Assembly: GCF_050627025.1 (NCBI RefSeq)
Contig: NZ_CP192472.1
Direction: 5' to 3' (one strand)
Origin: Variovorax paradoxus_P
GTDB taxonomy: Bacteria; Pseudomonadota; Gammaproteobacteria; Burkholderiales; Burkholderiaceae_C
Length of the DNA stretch: 64,000 bases
The position numbers were made by a program, and so were the translations under genes. The notes beneath the pieces are model-generated. The model worked only from the letters and a program-made list of their open reading frames with translations, did no database searches and had not been told where the DNA came from. Within the stretch, counting starts at the first letter, position 1, and every line of letters begins with the position of its first letter. This document shows, in pieces, positions 35,720 to 45,746 of the stretch.

Positions 35720-38260
35720 ATGCCTCTTTCCTCTCCGCTGGCGGTGGCCCGCAGCGCCGTGAATGCGTCCCCTCTTTCCTGGTGGCGCCGCTGGTGGCGC
35801 CGGCAAACGCCGGTGCTGCAGGACGCAGTTGCCATGCTCGCGCCTATCGCAGCGGTGCTGCTGTTTCTTGCCGCTATCGTTTCGGCGTTCTGGTATTTGC
35901 GTACCGAGGAAGTCGAGCGTGAGCAGGAATCGGTGCGGCGCGACGTCGAATACGCTCAGCAGCGCATGCGCCTACGCCTTTTGGAGCGGCAGGAACAGCT
36001 CATGCGTATCGCGCGCGACGCCTCGAACCGCGAAATCGATCCGGTCGAGTTTGCGAGCCGCGCGGAATCGCTGGTGAGCCAGTTCCCAGAACTGCAAACG
36101 GTCACCTGGATCGATGATCGCCGCCGCTTCAAGGCCGGTTATTCCGCGCCGAGCGTGCACCCGGCGCAGCAACACCTGATCGGCGACGTGCTGCGGCCAG
36201 GCGACATCGAGAGCAACTACGCACTGGCGCGCGAGCTGCGCCAGCCGGTGTTCTCCCAGCCCATGGCAGGCGGCGACCCGACGGCGATGCTGCAGCTGCA
36301 CATTCCGCTTTTCGACCAGGGCCTGTTCGCGGGTGTGGTGCTGGGCGAATTTTCAATCGATGGACTGCTGCGCTACGGCATGCCCTCGGAAGTGCAGGCG
36401 CGCTATGCGGTGTCGCTGCTCGACGCCAAAGGCAACCCGATCGCGGGCAACACCGTCAGCCTTAGGGAAGGCGGCACGCGCCTGCTGCCCTGGTCCGAAA
36501 GAACCAACGAGTACGAAGTGCCGGTGTCCCCCGTCGGCAATGCGCTGGTGCTGCGCGCCCAGGCTTACCGTACCTCGCAAGGGGTGGTCGGCAATGGCTT
36601 GTTCTGGCTGGTCTGCGCACTCAGCGTGCTAACGAGCTGGATGCTGATCGGCACCTGGCGGCACACCCGTCGGCGCCAGCAGGCGCAGCAGCGGCTGGTT
36701 GCCGAAACCAACTTCCGCCGCGCAATGGAAAACTCCATGCTCACCGGCATGCGCGTGCTCGATCTGCAGGGGCGCATCACCTACGTGAACGCCGCCTTCT
36801 GCGCGATGACTGGCTGGAGCGAAGCCGAATTGGTGGGCCAGACACCGCCCTTTCCCTACTGGCTGGAGTCCGACCGTGAAGTGATGAACGAGCGGCTCGA
36901 GGAAGAGCTGCATGGGCGAGCCCTGCCCGGCGGCTTTCAGGTGCGCGTTAAGCGCAAGAACGGCAGCGTGTTCAATGCCCGGCTGTATGTTTCGCCACTG
37001 ATCGACGCGCGCGGCCACCAAACGGGCTGGATGACGTCGATGACCGACATCACCGAGCCCACGCGCATTCGCGAGCAGCTGTCGGCTTCTTACGAGCGCT
37101 TCACCACGGTGCTGGAGGCGCTCGATGCAGCGGTGTCGGTGGCTCCCATCGGCAGCGAGGAACTGCTGTTCGCGAACAAGCTGTACCGGCTCTGGTTCGG
37201 CTCCGATACCGTGGGCCACCTGGGCATGGTGGCGCAGGCGGGAGTGCCCGCCTCCAATGCGCACGACGAGGGCCTTGACGACGTCGACCCGTACGCCGGC
37301 CTGCCGATCGACACGCTGACCGCCGCCCAGACCGCCAACAACGAGATCTTCGTTCCGCACCTGGGCAAGTGGCTCGAGGTGCGCTCGCGCTATCTCACCT
37401 GGGTCGACGGCCGGCTTGCCCAGCTCGTGATTGCGACCGACATCACGCCGCGGCGCGACGCCGAAGAGCAGGCCGCCGCGCAGGCCGACCGCGCCCAGGC
37501 CGCCAGCCGCCTGATCACGATGGGCGAGATGGCCTCCAGCGTGGCCCACGAACTCAACCAGCCGCTCACAGCCATCACCAATTACTGCAACGGGATGATG
37601 TCCCGCATCAAGGGGCAGTCGATCGACACCGAGGCGCTGCTTGCGGCACTTGAAAAAACCTCCAAGCAGGCGCAGCGCGCGGGCCAGATCATTCAGCGCA
37701 TTCGCTCCTTTGTGAAGCGGAGCGAACCCAATCGCACACCCGCAGACGTTGCCACCATGGTGAGCGAAGCGGTCGAACTGGCGGGCATCGAACTGCGGCG
37801 GCGCAATGTGCGGCTCAACCACTATGTAGCCGCGCGCCTGCCGGTGGTGCGGGTGGACCCCATCCTGATCGAACAGGTAATGGTCAACCTGCTGAAGAAT
37901 GCGGCCGAGGCGATCGACATTGCAGAGCGCCCGCTTGCGCGCCGGAGCGTCGAGCTGCGTGTGCTGCCCAAGGTGATCGAAGGCCATAACGCCATCGAAT
38001 TTTCGGTACAGGACACCGGCAAGGGCCTGGCCCCCGAGGTGATGGACCGGCTCTACGAGGCCTTCTTTTCCACCAAGCCCGAGGGCATGGGCATTGGCCT
38101 CAATCTATGCCGCACCATCGTCGAGTCGCACCGCGGACGGATGCAGGCGGAGAACATCTACAATGGCCCGGATGTGATCGGATGCCGTTTTTCCTTCTGG
38201 ATTCCGGTGTTGGACGCTCCCAGTTCCGTAGCAAGCGACGAGGCAAAGGTACCTGCATGA
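35720..38260 (+). CDS. PAS-domain sensor histidine kinase (FixL/DctB-like kinase core)
   Basis: 846 aa. Membrane helices at ~39-60 and ~293-312 enclose a ~230-residue periplasmic sensor. Two PAS domains follow at ~330-447 and ~455-578. The phospho-accepting His610 (VAHELNQPLTAITNYCNGM) and ATP-binding N (NLLKNAAEA), G1 (DTGKGL) and G2 (GMGIGL) boxes are intact. I see no obvious heme-binding FixL signature. Its stop overlaps the response-regulator start (ATGA), so the two form a pair. Position divergent from aceE suggests, but does not prove, control of pyruvate dehydrogenase. The ligand is unknown. Confidence 0.9.
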   Translation: MPLSSPLAVARSAVNASPLSWWRRWWRRQTPVLQDAVAMLAPIAAVLLFLAAIVSAFWYLRTEEVEREQESVRRDVEYAQQRMRLRLLERQEQLMRIARDASNREIDPVEFASRAESLVSQFPELQTVTWIDDRRRFKAGYSAPSVHPAQQHLIGDVLRPGDIESNYALARELRQPVFSQPMAGGDPTAMLQLHIPLFDQGLFAGVVLGEFSIDGLLRYGMPSEVQARYAVSLLDAKGNPIAGNTVSLREGGTRLLPWSERTNEYEVPVSPVGNALVLRAQAYRTSQGVVGNGLFWLVCALSVLTSWMLIGTWRHTRRRQQAQQRLVAETNFRRAMENSMLTGMRVLDLQGRITYVNAAFCAMTGWSEAELVGQTPPFPYWLESDREVMNERLEEELHGRALPGGFQVRVKRKNGSVFNARLYVSPLIDARGHQTGWMTSMTDITEPTRIREQLSASYERFTTVLEALDAAVSVAPIGSEELLFANKLYRLWFGSDTVGHLGMVAQAGVPASNAHDEGLDDVDPYAGLPIDTLTAAQTANNEIFVPHLGKWLEVRSRYLTWVDGRLAQLVIATDITPRRDAEEQAAAQADRAQAASRLITMGEMASSVAHELNQPLTAITNYCNGMMSRIKGQSIDTEALLAALEKTSKQAQRAGQIIQRIRSFVKRSEPNRTPADVATMVSEAVELAGIELRRRNVRLNHYVAARLPVVRVDPILIEQVMVNLLKNAAEAIDIAERPLARRSVELRVLPKVIEGHNAIEFSVQDTGKGLAPEVMDRLYEAFFSTKPEGMGIGLNLCRTIVESHRGRMQAENIYNGPDVIGCRFSFWIPVLDAPSSVASDEAKVPA

Positions 38261-38889
38261 GTTTGATTCCGAAGAAGGGCACTGTCTATGTCGTCGACGA
38301 CGACGAGGCCGTACGAGATTCGCTGCAATGGCTGCTCGAGGGCAAGGACTACAGGGTTCGCTGCTTCGATTCCGCCGAGTCCTTTCTTTCTCGATACGAC
38401 CCGCGCGAAGTCGCCTGTCTGATCGTCGACATCCGCATGGCCGGCATGACCGGCCTCGAGCTGCAAGACCGGCTGATCGAGCGGCGCTCTCCCCTCCCCA
38501 TCGTGGTCATCACCGGCCACGGCGACGTGCCGATGGCGGTCGACAGCATGAAGAAGGGCGCAATGGATTTCATCCAGAAGCCCTTCAACGACGAAGAACT
38601 CGTCACGCTGGTCGAGCGCATGCTCGAACACGCACGCGGCGCGTTCACCCAGCACCAGCAATCGGCCAGCCGCGATGCGTTGCTTTCCAAGCTCACCGGC
38701 CGCGAAGCCCAGGTGCTCGAGCGCATCGTCGCCGGGCGCCTGAACAAGCAGATTGCGGACGACCTGGGCATCAGCATCAAGACGGTCGAGGCGCACCGCG
38801 CCAACATCATGGAAAAGCTCAACGCCAATACCGTGGCCGATCTGCTCAAGATTGCACTCGGACAGGCGGCGCCCGCAGCCAAGGCCTGA
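38257..38889 (+). CDS. FixJ-family response regulator
   Basis: 210 aa. The receiver domain has the acidic pocket VVDDDE, phospho-acceptor Asp58 (CLIVDIRM), Thr86 and Lys108 (QKPF). A LuxR/FixJ-type helix-turn-helix covers ~146-190 (LTGREAQVLERIVAGRLNKQIADDLGISIKTVEAHRANIMEKL). It is the partner of the preceding kinase, with which it shares an ATGA overlap. A clear terminator follows about 40 bases downstream. Confidence 0.93.
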   Translation: MSLIPKKGTVYVVDDDEAVRDSLQWLLEGKDYRVRCFDSAESFLSRYDPREVACLIVDIRMAGMTGLELQDRLIERRSPLPIVVITGHGDVPMAVDSMKKGAMDFIQKPFNDEELVTLVERMLEHARGAFTQHQQSASRDALLSKLTGREAQVLERIVAGRLNKQIADDLGISIKTVEAHRANIMEKLNANTVADLLKIALGQAAPAAKA

Positions 38890-38927
38890 AAACCAGCTAT
38901 CTCACCGATAGCGATGAATGTTCCCCA

Positions 38928-38950
38928 CGCCTGCGCAAGCGGGCGTTTTT
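38928..38950 (+). terminator. Intrinsic terminator of the two-component operon
   Basis: A 7-bp stem (CGCCTGC/GCGGGCG, one G-U pair) with a GCAA tetraloop is followed by five Ts (38946-38950). It separates the regulator from folD. Confidence 0.85.
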
Positions 38951-38969
38951 ACTTGGAAAATCGAAACCA

Positions 38970-39821
38970 ATGACCGCTCAATTGATCGATGGCAACGCGC
39001 TGGCCCAAAAGATCCGCGCCGACGTCGCAGGCCGTATTGCCGCGCTGAAGGCACGCGGCGTGGAACCCACGCTCACCATCATCCTGGTGGGTGAAGATCC
39101 GGCGAGCCAGGTCTACGTGAAGCACAAGGTCAACGACAGCAGCCAGACCGGGCTCACCGCGCATCTCGAACGCCATTCGGCCAGCATGACCGAGCCAGAG
39201 TTGCTGGCCCGCATCGAGGCGCTCAACGACGATCCGCAGGTGCACGGAATTCTTGTGCAGCTGCCGCTGCCCAGGCACATGGACAGCCATCGCGTCATCG
39301 AAGCCATTTCGCCAGCCAAGGATGTCGATGGTTTCCATGTGGCCAGCGCCGGCGCGCTGATGGTCGGCCAGCCGGGCTTCTGGCCTTGCACGCCGCACGG
39401 CTGCATGAAGATGCTCGAATCCATTGGCTACGACCTGCGCGGCAAGCACGCAGTAGTCATCGGCCGCAGCAACATCGTCGGCAAGCCAATGGCAATGATG
39501 CTGCTGGCCAAGAACGCCACCGTCACCATCTGCCACAGCGCCACGCAAGACCTGGCCGCCATCACCCGGCAGGCCGACGTGATCGTTGCCGCCGTGGGCA
39601 AGCGCAACCTGCTGACGGCCGACATGGTGAAGCCCGGCGCCGTGGTGATCGACGTGGGCATGAACCGCAAGGAAGACGGCAAGCTTGCCGGCGACGTCGA
39701 TTTCGACGGCGTCAAGGAAGTGGCCAGCTGGATTACCCCGGTGCCCGGCGGCGTCGGCCCCATGACGCGCGCAATGCTGCTCGCCAACACCCTTGAAGCG
39801 GCCGAACGCGCCGCCAAGTGA
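38970..39821 (+). CDS. folD: Methylenetetrahydrofolate dehydrogenase/cyclohydrolase FolD
   Basis: 283 aa bifunctional enzyme interconverting 5,10-methylene-THF and 10-formyl-THF. Conserved blocks are PTLTIILVGEDPASQVYVKHK (catalytic Lys in the last residues), GILVQLPLPRHMD, SPAKDVDGFH, CTPHGCMKML, and the NADP-binding VVIGRSNIVGKPMAMMLL. The terminal PVPGGVGPMTRAMLLANTL is complete. The preceding terminator suggests its own promoter in the leader or readthrough. The stop is 5 bases before the chosen peptidase ATG. Confidence 0.97.
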   Translation: MTAQLIDGNALAQKIRADVAGRIAALKARGVEPTLTIILVGEDPASQVYVKHKVNDSSQTGLTAHLERHSASMTEPELLARIEALNDDPQVHGILVQLPLPRHMDSHRVIEAISPAKDVDGFHVASAGALMVGQPGFWPCTPHGCMKMLESIGYDLRGKHAVVIGRSNIVGKPMAMMLLAKNATVTICHSATQDLAAITRQADVIVAAVGKRNLLTADMVKPGAVVIDVGMNRKEDGKLAGDVDFDGVKEVASWITPVPGGVGPMTRAMLLANTLEAAERAAK

Positions 39822-39826
39822 TTGCC

Positions 39827-41893
<2,067 letters not shown>

Positions 41894-41923
41894 AGCGGGC
41901 CTGAAGCTTGCGATACTCAGGCA

Positions 41924-42571
41924 ATGCATTCGATCCAAAAGAAAACCTCCTTGCATCGCCTTTCCGGCCTCGCCCTGCTGCTCGTTGCAGCAGGTGCCAT
42001 GGCCCAGCCGATCTATCGCAACGTCGACAAGAACGGCAAGGTCACTTTCTCGGACCGCGCCCCCACTGCCAGCACCGAGCCCGCCGCTGGGCCGCAAGCC
42101 GGCATCGTGCCGCCGGCCAACGCCGGCTTGCCATATGAATTGCGCCAGGTGGCACAGCGCTATCCCGTCACGCTGTACACGGGCGAAAAATGCGCCCCGT
42201 GTGGCGCCGCCCGCTCGCTGCTGACCACGCGCGGCATTCCTTTCGAGGAGCGCACCGTCAAGAGCAACCAGGACGTCGAAGCCTTGCAACGTCTGAGCAG
42301 CCAGGCATCGCTGCCGTTGCTCACCATCGGTTCGCAGCAGCTCAAGGGCTTTTCCGACACCGAATGGTCGCAGTACCTCGATGCCGCGGGCTATCCGAAG
42401 AGCAACAGCCTGCCGGCGACCTACCGCAATCCGCCGGCCCGCCCGCTGGTTGCCGCGCAAGCGGCACCCGTGGCACGCGAATCCGCGCCGGCCGCGCCTG
42501 CTCCGCAGCAGCAACCCGCTCCCGCGCCGAGTGGACCGAGCCCGAGCAATCCGGCGGGCATCAAGTTCTGA
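41924..42571 (+). CDS. Secreted DUF4124-glutaredoxin fusion protein
   Basis: 215 aa. A Sec signal peptide ends near 27 (AGAMAQ). A short DUF4124-type segment follows (IYRNVDKNGKVTFSDRAP), then a glutaredoxin domain (~80-165) with a CxxC pair, Cys90 and Cys93 (TGEKCAPCGAA), and finally a Pro/Ala/Ser-rich tail. A periplasmic or wall-facing thiol-disulfide role is inferred. The combination is common in Burkholderiales as far as I recall, but the client is unknown. It is 30 bases after the peptidase. Confidence 0.83.
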   Translation: MHSIQKKTSLHRLSGLALLLVAAGAMAQPIYRNVDKNGKVTFSDRAPTASTEPAAGPQAGIVPPANAGLPYELRQVAQRYPVTLYTGEKCAPCGAARSLLTTRGIPFEERTVKSNQDVEALQRLSSQASLPLLTIGSQQLKGFSDTEWSQYLDAAGYPKSNSLPATYRNPPARPLVAAQAAPVARESAPAAPAPQQQPAPAPSGPSPSNPAGIKF

Positions 42572-42580
42572 TCGGCTCCC

Positions 42581-42632
42581 GACCGGCTTATTGCCGGCTC
42601 TGACCGGCTTATGACCGACTTATGACCGGTTT
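42581..42632. repeat. 11-bp near-tandem repeats between two convergent genes
   Basis: Units GACCGGCTTAT (42581-42591, 42602-42612), GACCGACTTAT (42613-42623) and the degenerate GACCGGTTTCC (42624-42634) lie between the glutaredoxin-like gene and rpiA. A short hairpin (GCCGG/CCGGC near 42642-42658) follows. Confidence 0.55.
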
Positions 42633-42672
42633 CCAGACGGCCGCCGGTTGAAGCCGGCAGCCGTTTCTTTCT

Positions 42673-43392
42673 TTACTCGAACGTCATGGTCCGCACGCCG
42701 GTTGGCGTGCCAAGCAGGCACACATGCGCCTTCTGGTGAGCGAACACACCGACAGTGACCACGCCCGGCCACTGGCTCACCTCGGATTCGAACGCCAGCG
42801 GATCGCCGATCCGCAAACCCGTGACATCGACGATGTGCTGCCCGTTGTCCGTTACCAGCGCCACACCGTCTTTTTCCCGGACCTGCGCAATGCCGCCCAT
42901 GGCTTCGAACTGCCGCATGACGCGGCGCGCCGCCATTGGAATCACCTCTACCGGCAGCGGGAAGGCGCCAAGCGTGTCGACCAGCTTGGATGCGTCGGCA
43001 ATGCAGACAAATCGCTTCGACTGCGCCGCCACGATTTTTTCGCGCGTGAGCGCCGCTCCACCGCCCTTGACCATGTAGCCGCGATGATCGATCTCGTCTG
43101 CACCGTCGATATAGACGCTGAGTTCCTCGACCTCGTTGCTGTCGAACACAGGAATGCCCAGGGCTCGCAGGCGCTCCGTCGAGGCTACCGAGCTCGACAC
43201 CGCGCCCTTGATCTCGTCCTTGATGGTGGCAAGGGCGTCGATGAACTTGTTCACCGTCGAGCCGGTGCCCACGCCGACGATTTCACCCTTTGCGACGTAA
43301 GCCAGCGCAGCCCGGCCAACCTGGGCCTTGAGCTCGTCCTGGGAGATGGCGCCGGTGCCGGGTACGGAAGAAGGAGAAACGGGTGCAGTCAT
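42673..43392 (-). CDS. rpiA: Ribose-5-phosphate isomerase A
   Basis: 239 aa. It interconverts ribose-5-phosphate and ribulose-5-phosphate. Motifs are GIVGVGTGSTVNKFIDAL-like (EIVGVGTGSTVNKF), YIDGADEIDHRGYMVKGGGAALTREKIVA with the catalytic Glu, and LPVEVIPMA. I chose the ATG at 43392 because AAGGA stands about 9 bases upstream; an in-frame ATG at 43413 adds seven residues. Divergent from pyrD, with only 40 bases between starts. Confidence 0.95.
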   Translation of the reverse strand: MTAPVSPSSVPGTGAISQDELKAQVGRAALAYVAKGEIVGVGTGSTVNKFIDALATIKDEIKGAVSSSVASTERLRALGIPVFDSNEVEELSVYIDGADEIDHRGYMVKGGGAALTREKIVAAQSKRFVCIADASKLVDTLGAFPLPVEVIPMAARRVMRQFEAMGGIAQVREKDGVALVTDNGQHIVDVTGLRIGDPLAFESEVSQWPGVVTVGVFAHQKAHVCLLGTPTGVRTMTFE

Positions 43393-43432
43393 CGCGGAGA
43401 ATCCTTGGCTCATTGAAGTCGAGAATTATCCG

Positions 43433-44512
43433 ATGCCCCTGCTCCCCTCTTCGCTCTACGGCCTGGCCCGGCCCTTTCTGTTCGGCTTCGACCCGGAGCA
43501 TGCCCACGAGCTCACCCTCGACGGCCTCGCCCGCACCCAGAACACGCCGCTGGCTTGCGCGTACGCTGCTGCGCGCGTCAACGATCCGGTCACCCTGGCC
43601 GGGCTCGAATTTCCGAATCGCGTCGGGCTGGCCGCCGGGCTCGACAAGAACGCCCGCTGCATCGACGCTTTTGCCGCCATGGGCTTCGGCTTTGTCGAGG
43701 TTGGCACGGTCACGCCGAAGGCACAGCCTGGCAACCCGAAGCCGCGCATGTTTCGCCTGCCGCAGCGCGATGCGCTAATCAACCGGCTCGGGTTCAACAA
43801 CGAGGGGCTCGACGCCTTTCTGGCCAACGTGCAGAAGGCGCGCTTTCGCAAGAAAGGCAGCAACGCCGGCAATAAGCCGATGCTGCTCGGACTCAACATC
43901 GGAAAGAACGCCAGCACGCCCATCGAGCGGGCTGTGGACGACTATGTTGCCTGCCTGGACGGCGTATACGCGCACGCCGACTATGTGACCATCAATATCT
44001 CGAGCCCCAACACGGCCAACCTGCGCACGCTGCAGAGCGACGAAGCGCTCGACGCCCTGCTGGGTGCCATCGCCGAGCGGCGCCAGGCGCTTGCCGACCG
44101 CAGCAGCAAGCGCGTTCCGCTGTTCGTGAAGATCGCCCCCGATCTCGACGAGAGCCAGGTCGCCGTTATTGCGGCCACGCTGCAGCGCCATGGCATGGAC
44201 GGCGTGATTGCCACGAACACCACGCTGTCGCGCGAGGCGGTTGCGGGCTTGCCGCACGCCGACGAGGCCGGCGGCCTTTCGGGCGCCCCGGTACGCGAGG
44301 CGAGCAATCGCGTGGTCGCCCAGCTGCGCGCGGCGCTGGGAGCAGGTTTTCCGATCATCGGGGTGGGCGGCATCCTGAGTGCGGCCGATGCCAAGGCCAA
44401 GATTGCCGCAGGTGCAGACGTGGTGCAGATCTACACCGGCCTTATCTATCGCGGCCCGGCACTCGTGCGCGAAACGGCTCAGGCATTGCTGCAAGCTCGC
44501 AGCGCCACCTGA
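43433..44512 (+). CDS. pyrD: Dihydroorotate dehydrogenase, class 2 (quinone-linked)
   Basis: 359 aa flavoprotein of pyrimidine synthesis. An N-terminal amphipathic segment for membrane contact is present (LPSSLYGLARPFLFGFDPEHAHELTL). FMN and substrate motifs include NRVGLAAGLDKNARCIDAF, INRLGFNNEGLD, NISSPNT with the catalytic Ser, and GVGGILSAADAKAKIAAGADVVQIYTGLIYRGP. The ATG at 43433 precedes the family N-terminus; a longer reading runs antisense through rpiA. Confidence 0.96.
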   Translation: MPLLPSSLYGLARPFLFGFDPEHAHELTLDGLARTQNTPLACAYAAARVNDPVTLAGLEFPNRVGLAAGLDKNARCIDAFAAMGFGFVEVGTVTPKAQPGNPKPRMFRLPQRDALINRLGFNNEGLDAFLANVQKARFRKKGSNAGNKPMLLGLNIGKNASTPIERAVDDYVACLDGVYAHADYVTINISSPNTANLRTLQSDEALDALLGAIAERRQALADRSSKRVPLFVKIAPDLDESQVAVIAATLQRHGMDGVIATNTTLSREAVAGLPHADEAGGLSGAPVREASNRVVAQLRAALGAGFPIIGVGGILSAADAKAKIAAGADVVQIYTGLIYRGPALVRETAQALLQARSAT

Positions 44513-44537
44513 GCTTTCGCGCTCTCGCCGGCAATTT

Positions 44538-45257
44538 TCAGCGCATGCGCCAGAGTACCGGCGCAACGACCGCTGCCCAGCGCAACAGCCGCTTGGGTCG
44601 AATCACCACCAAGGCCACCGCAGCGACGACGCCCGTGGCTATTGGATGCTCCCGTGCAATGCGCACCGCGGCAGCGGATGCCGTCTCGTCCGCAGGCGGA
44701 GCTTCAGGAGCCGCTGCTGCACCGGCAGGCTGCGGCTTGCGTGCGCCCTGCATGGTGGCAATGCGTTCGCGCTGACGGTCCATGCGGGCAAGCAGTTCTT
44801 CGCGTGTGGCGGGCCGCCGGGGACGCGGCTCATCTTCATCCTGGTCAGGATCATTGCCAAGCCCGAAACGGTCCTGAACCCAAGTCCAGTCGCGTTCGAA
44901 CTCGTGGCGCGCAGGAGCAAAGCTGTTCGAAGCATTGCGAAACGTCAAAAGCAGTCCGGCCGCGGCGCCAAGCCAAAGCACGATCCACACGCCCGCCACC
45001 GACCAGGCAGCTGTCACGCGATGCGGCGTTTCCCAGAAATGCACTACCACCGCCATCGAAAGCAACGCGACGGCCACGGTCGTAAGACCGAGTACGGCCA
45101 CCACGAGCACCAGCATCAGCTTGAGACGCTGCTTTTCGTCCTCCCACGCCATGCGCAGGAGCTGCACGCGGTCTTCGGCGGCCAGTGCACCTTCGGCCGC
45201 AGCAATGCGAAGCCGTCGCAAACGGGCATCGAGCCCGAACAAGGACAGCAACCTCAT
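44538..45257 (-). CDS. YqjE-like phage-holin-superfamily (DUF1469) membrane protein
   Basis: 239 aa. Two membrane helices at ~46-72 and ~84-105 follow an amphipathic N-terminus. The C-terminal half is a charged, Pro/Ala-rich tail with a short final hydrophobic stretch (HPIATGVVAAVALVVIRPKRLLRWAAVVAP). It resembles the DUF1469/YqjE group, whose members follow YqjD/ElaB-type genes as here. Function is unknown; a membrane stress role is often proposed. Longer than E. coli YqjE (~134 aa) because of the tail. Confidence 0.72.
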   Translation of the reverse strand: MRLLSLFGLDARLRRLRIAAAEGALAAEDRVQLLRMAWEDEKQRLKLMLVLVVAVLGLTTVAVALLSMAVVVHFWETPHRVTAAWSVAGVWIVLWLGAAAGLLLTFRNASNSFAPARHEFERDWTWVQDRFGLGNDPDQDEDEPRPRRPATREELLARMDRQRERIATMQGARKPQPAGAAAAPEAPPADETASAAAVRIAREHPIATGVVAAVALVVIRPKRLLRWAAVVAPVLWRMR

Positions 45258-45305
45258 GCGCCGACCCCTGCTCGGCGACAGACCATGCGGCGGTGTGCGC
45301 TCAGG

Positions 45306-45602
45306 TCAGCGGCGGCCAAGCAGCAGACCCACCAGCACACCGACGGCCAATGCTGCGCCGGCAATCTGCCATGGTTCATCGTGCGCGTAGGCATTGGCGG
45401 TGTTGGCGGCCTCGCGGGCCTTCTGGGCTGCGATCTTGCTCTTTTCCGCCGCAAGTTCGCGCGCAATGGCGAGCTTGGTGTCGATGCGCTGGCGTAGCGC
45501 CTTGATGTGGGGAACCGAATCCAGGTCCTTGCTGGCCAGCACGCCGCGCACGTCGCTCGCGATGTCTTCGGCTGCTGCCTCGATGTTGTTGGATGCACTC
45601 AT
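45306..45602 (-). CDS. YqjD/ElaB-like DUF883 membrane-anchored protein
   Basis: 98 aa. A helical, charged N-terminal region (EAAAEDIASDVRGVLASKDLDSVPHIKALRQRIDTKL) is followed by one C-terminal membrane helix at ~78-96 ending GLLLGRR. This is the DUF883 form; E. coli YqjD and ElaB bind ribosomes and sit in the inner membrane in stationary phase. It lies 48 bases upstream of the YqjE-like gene on the same strand, the standard pairing. Confidence 0.83.
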   Translation of the reverse strand: MSASNNIEAAAEDIASDVRGVLASKDLDSVPHIKALRQRIDTKLAIARELAAEKSKIAAQKAREAANTANAYAHDEPWQIAGAALAVGVLVGLLLGRR

Positions 45603-45683
45603 TGGAATCTTTCCTCCGTGATGACACCGGCACCGCGCCGGCGGCTTCACGCCAGCAAATGGCGTGGTGTCATGTTACAGGCA

Positions 45684-45732
45684 CAAAAGCCCCTCATGCA
45701 CGACAGTTCTGCAGACTTATGCATGCGAGGGG
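45684..45732 (-). terminator. Probable terminator of lhgO
   Basis: Arms CCCCTC(GC)ATGCA and TGCATGAGGGG on the minus strand pair with a 2-base bulge around a 19-base loop, followed by CTTTTG. It lies 15 bases after the lhgO stop. Confidence 0.5.
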
Positions 45733-45746
45733 TTGCGGCGCGTCGG

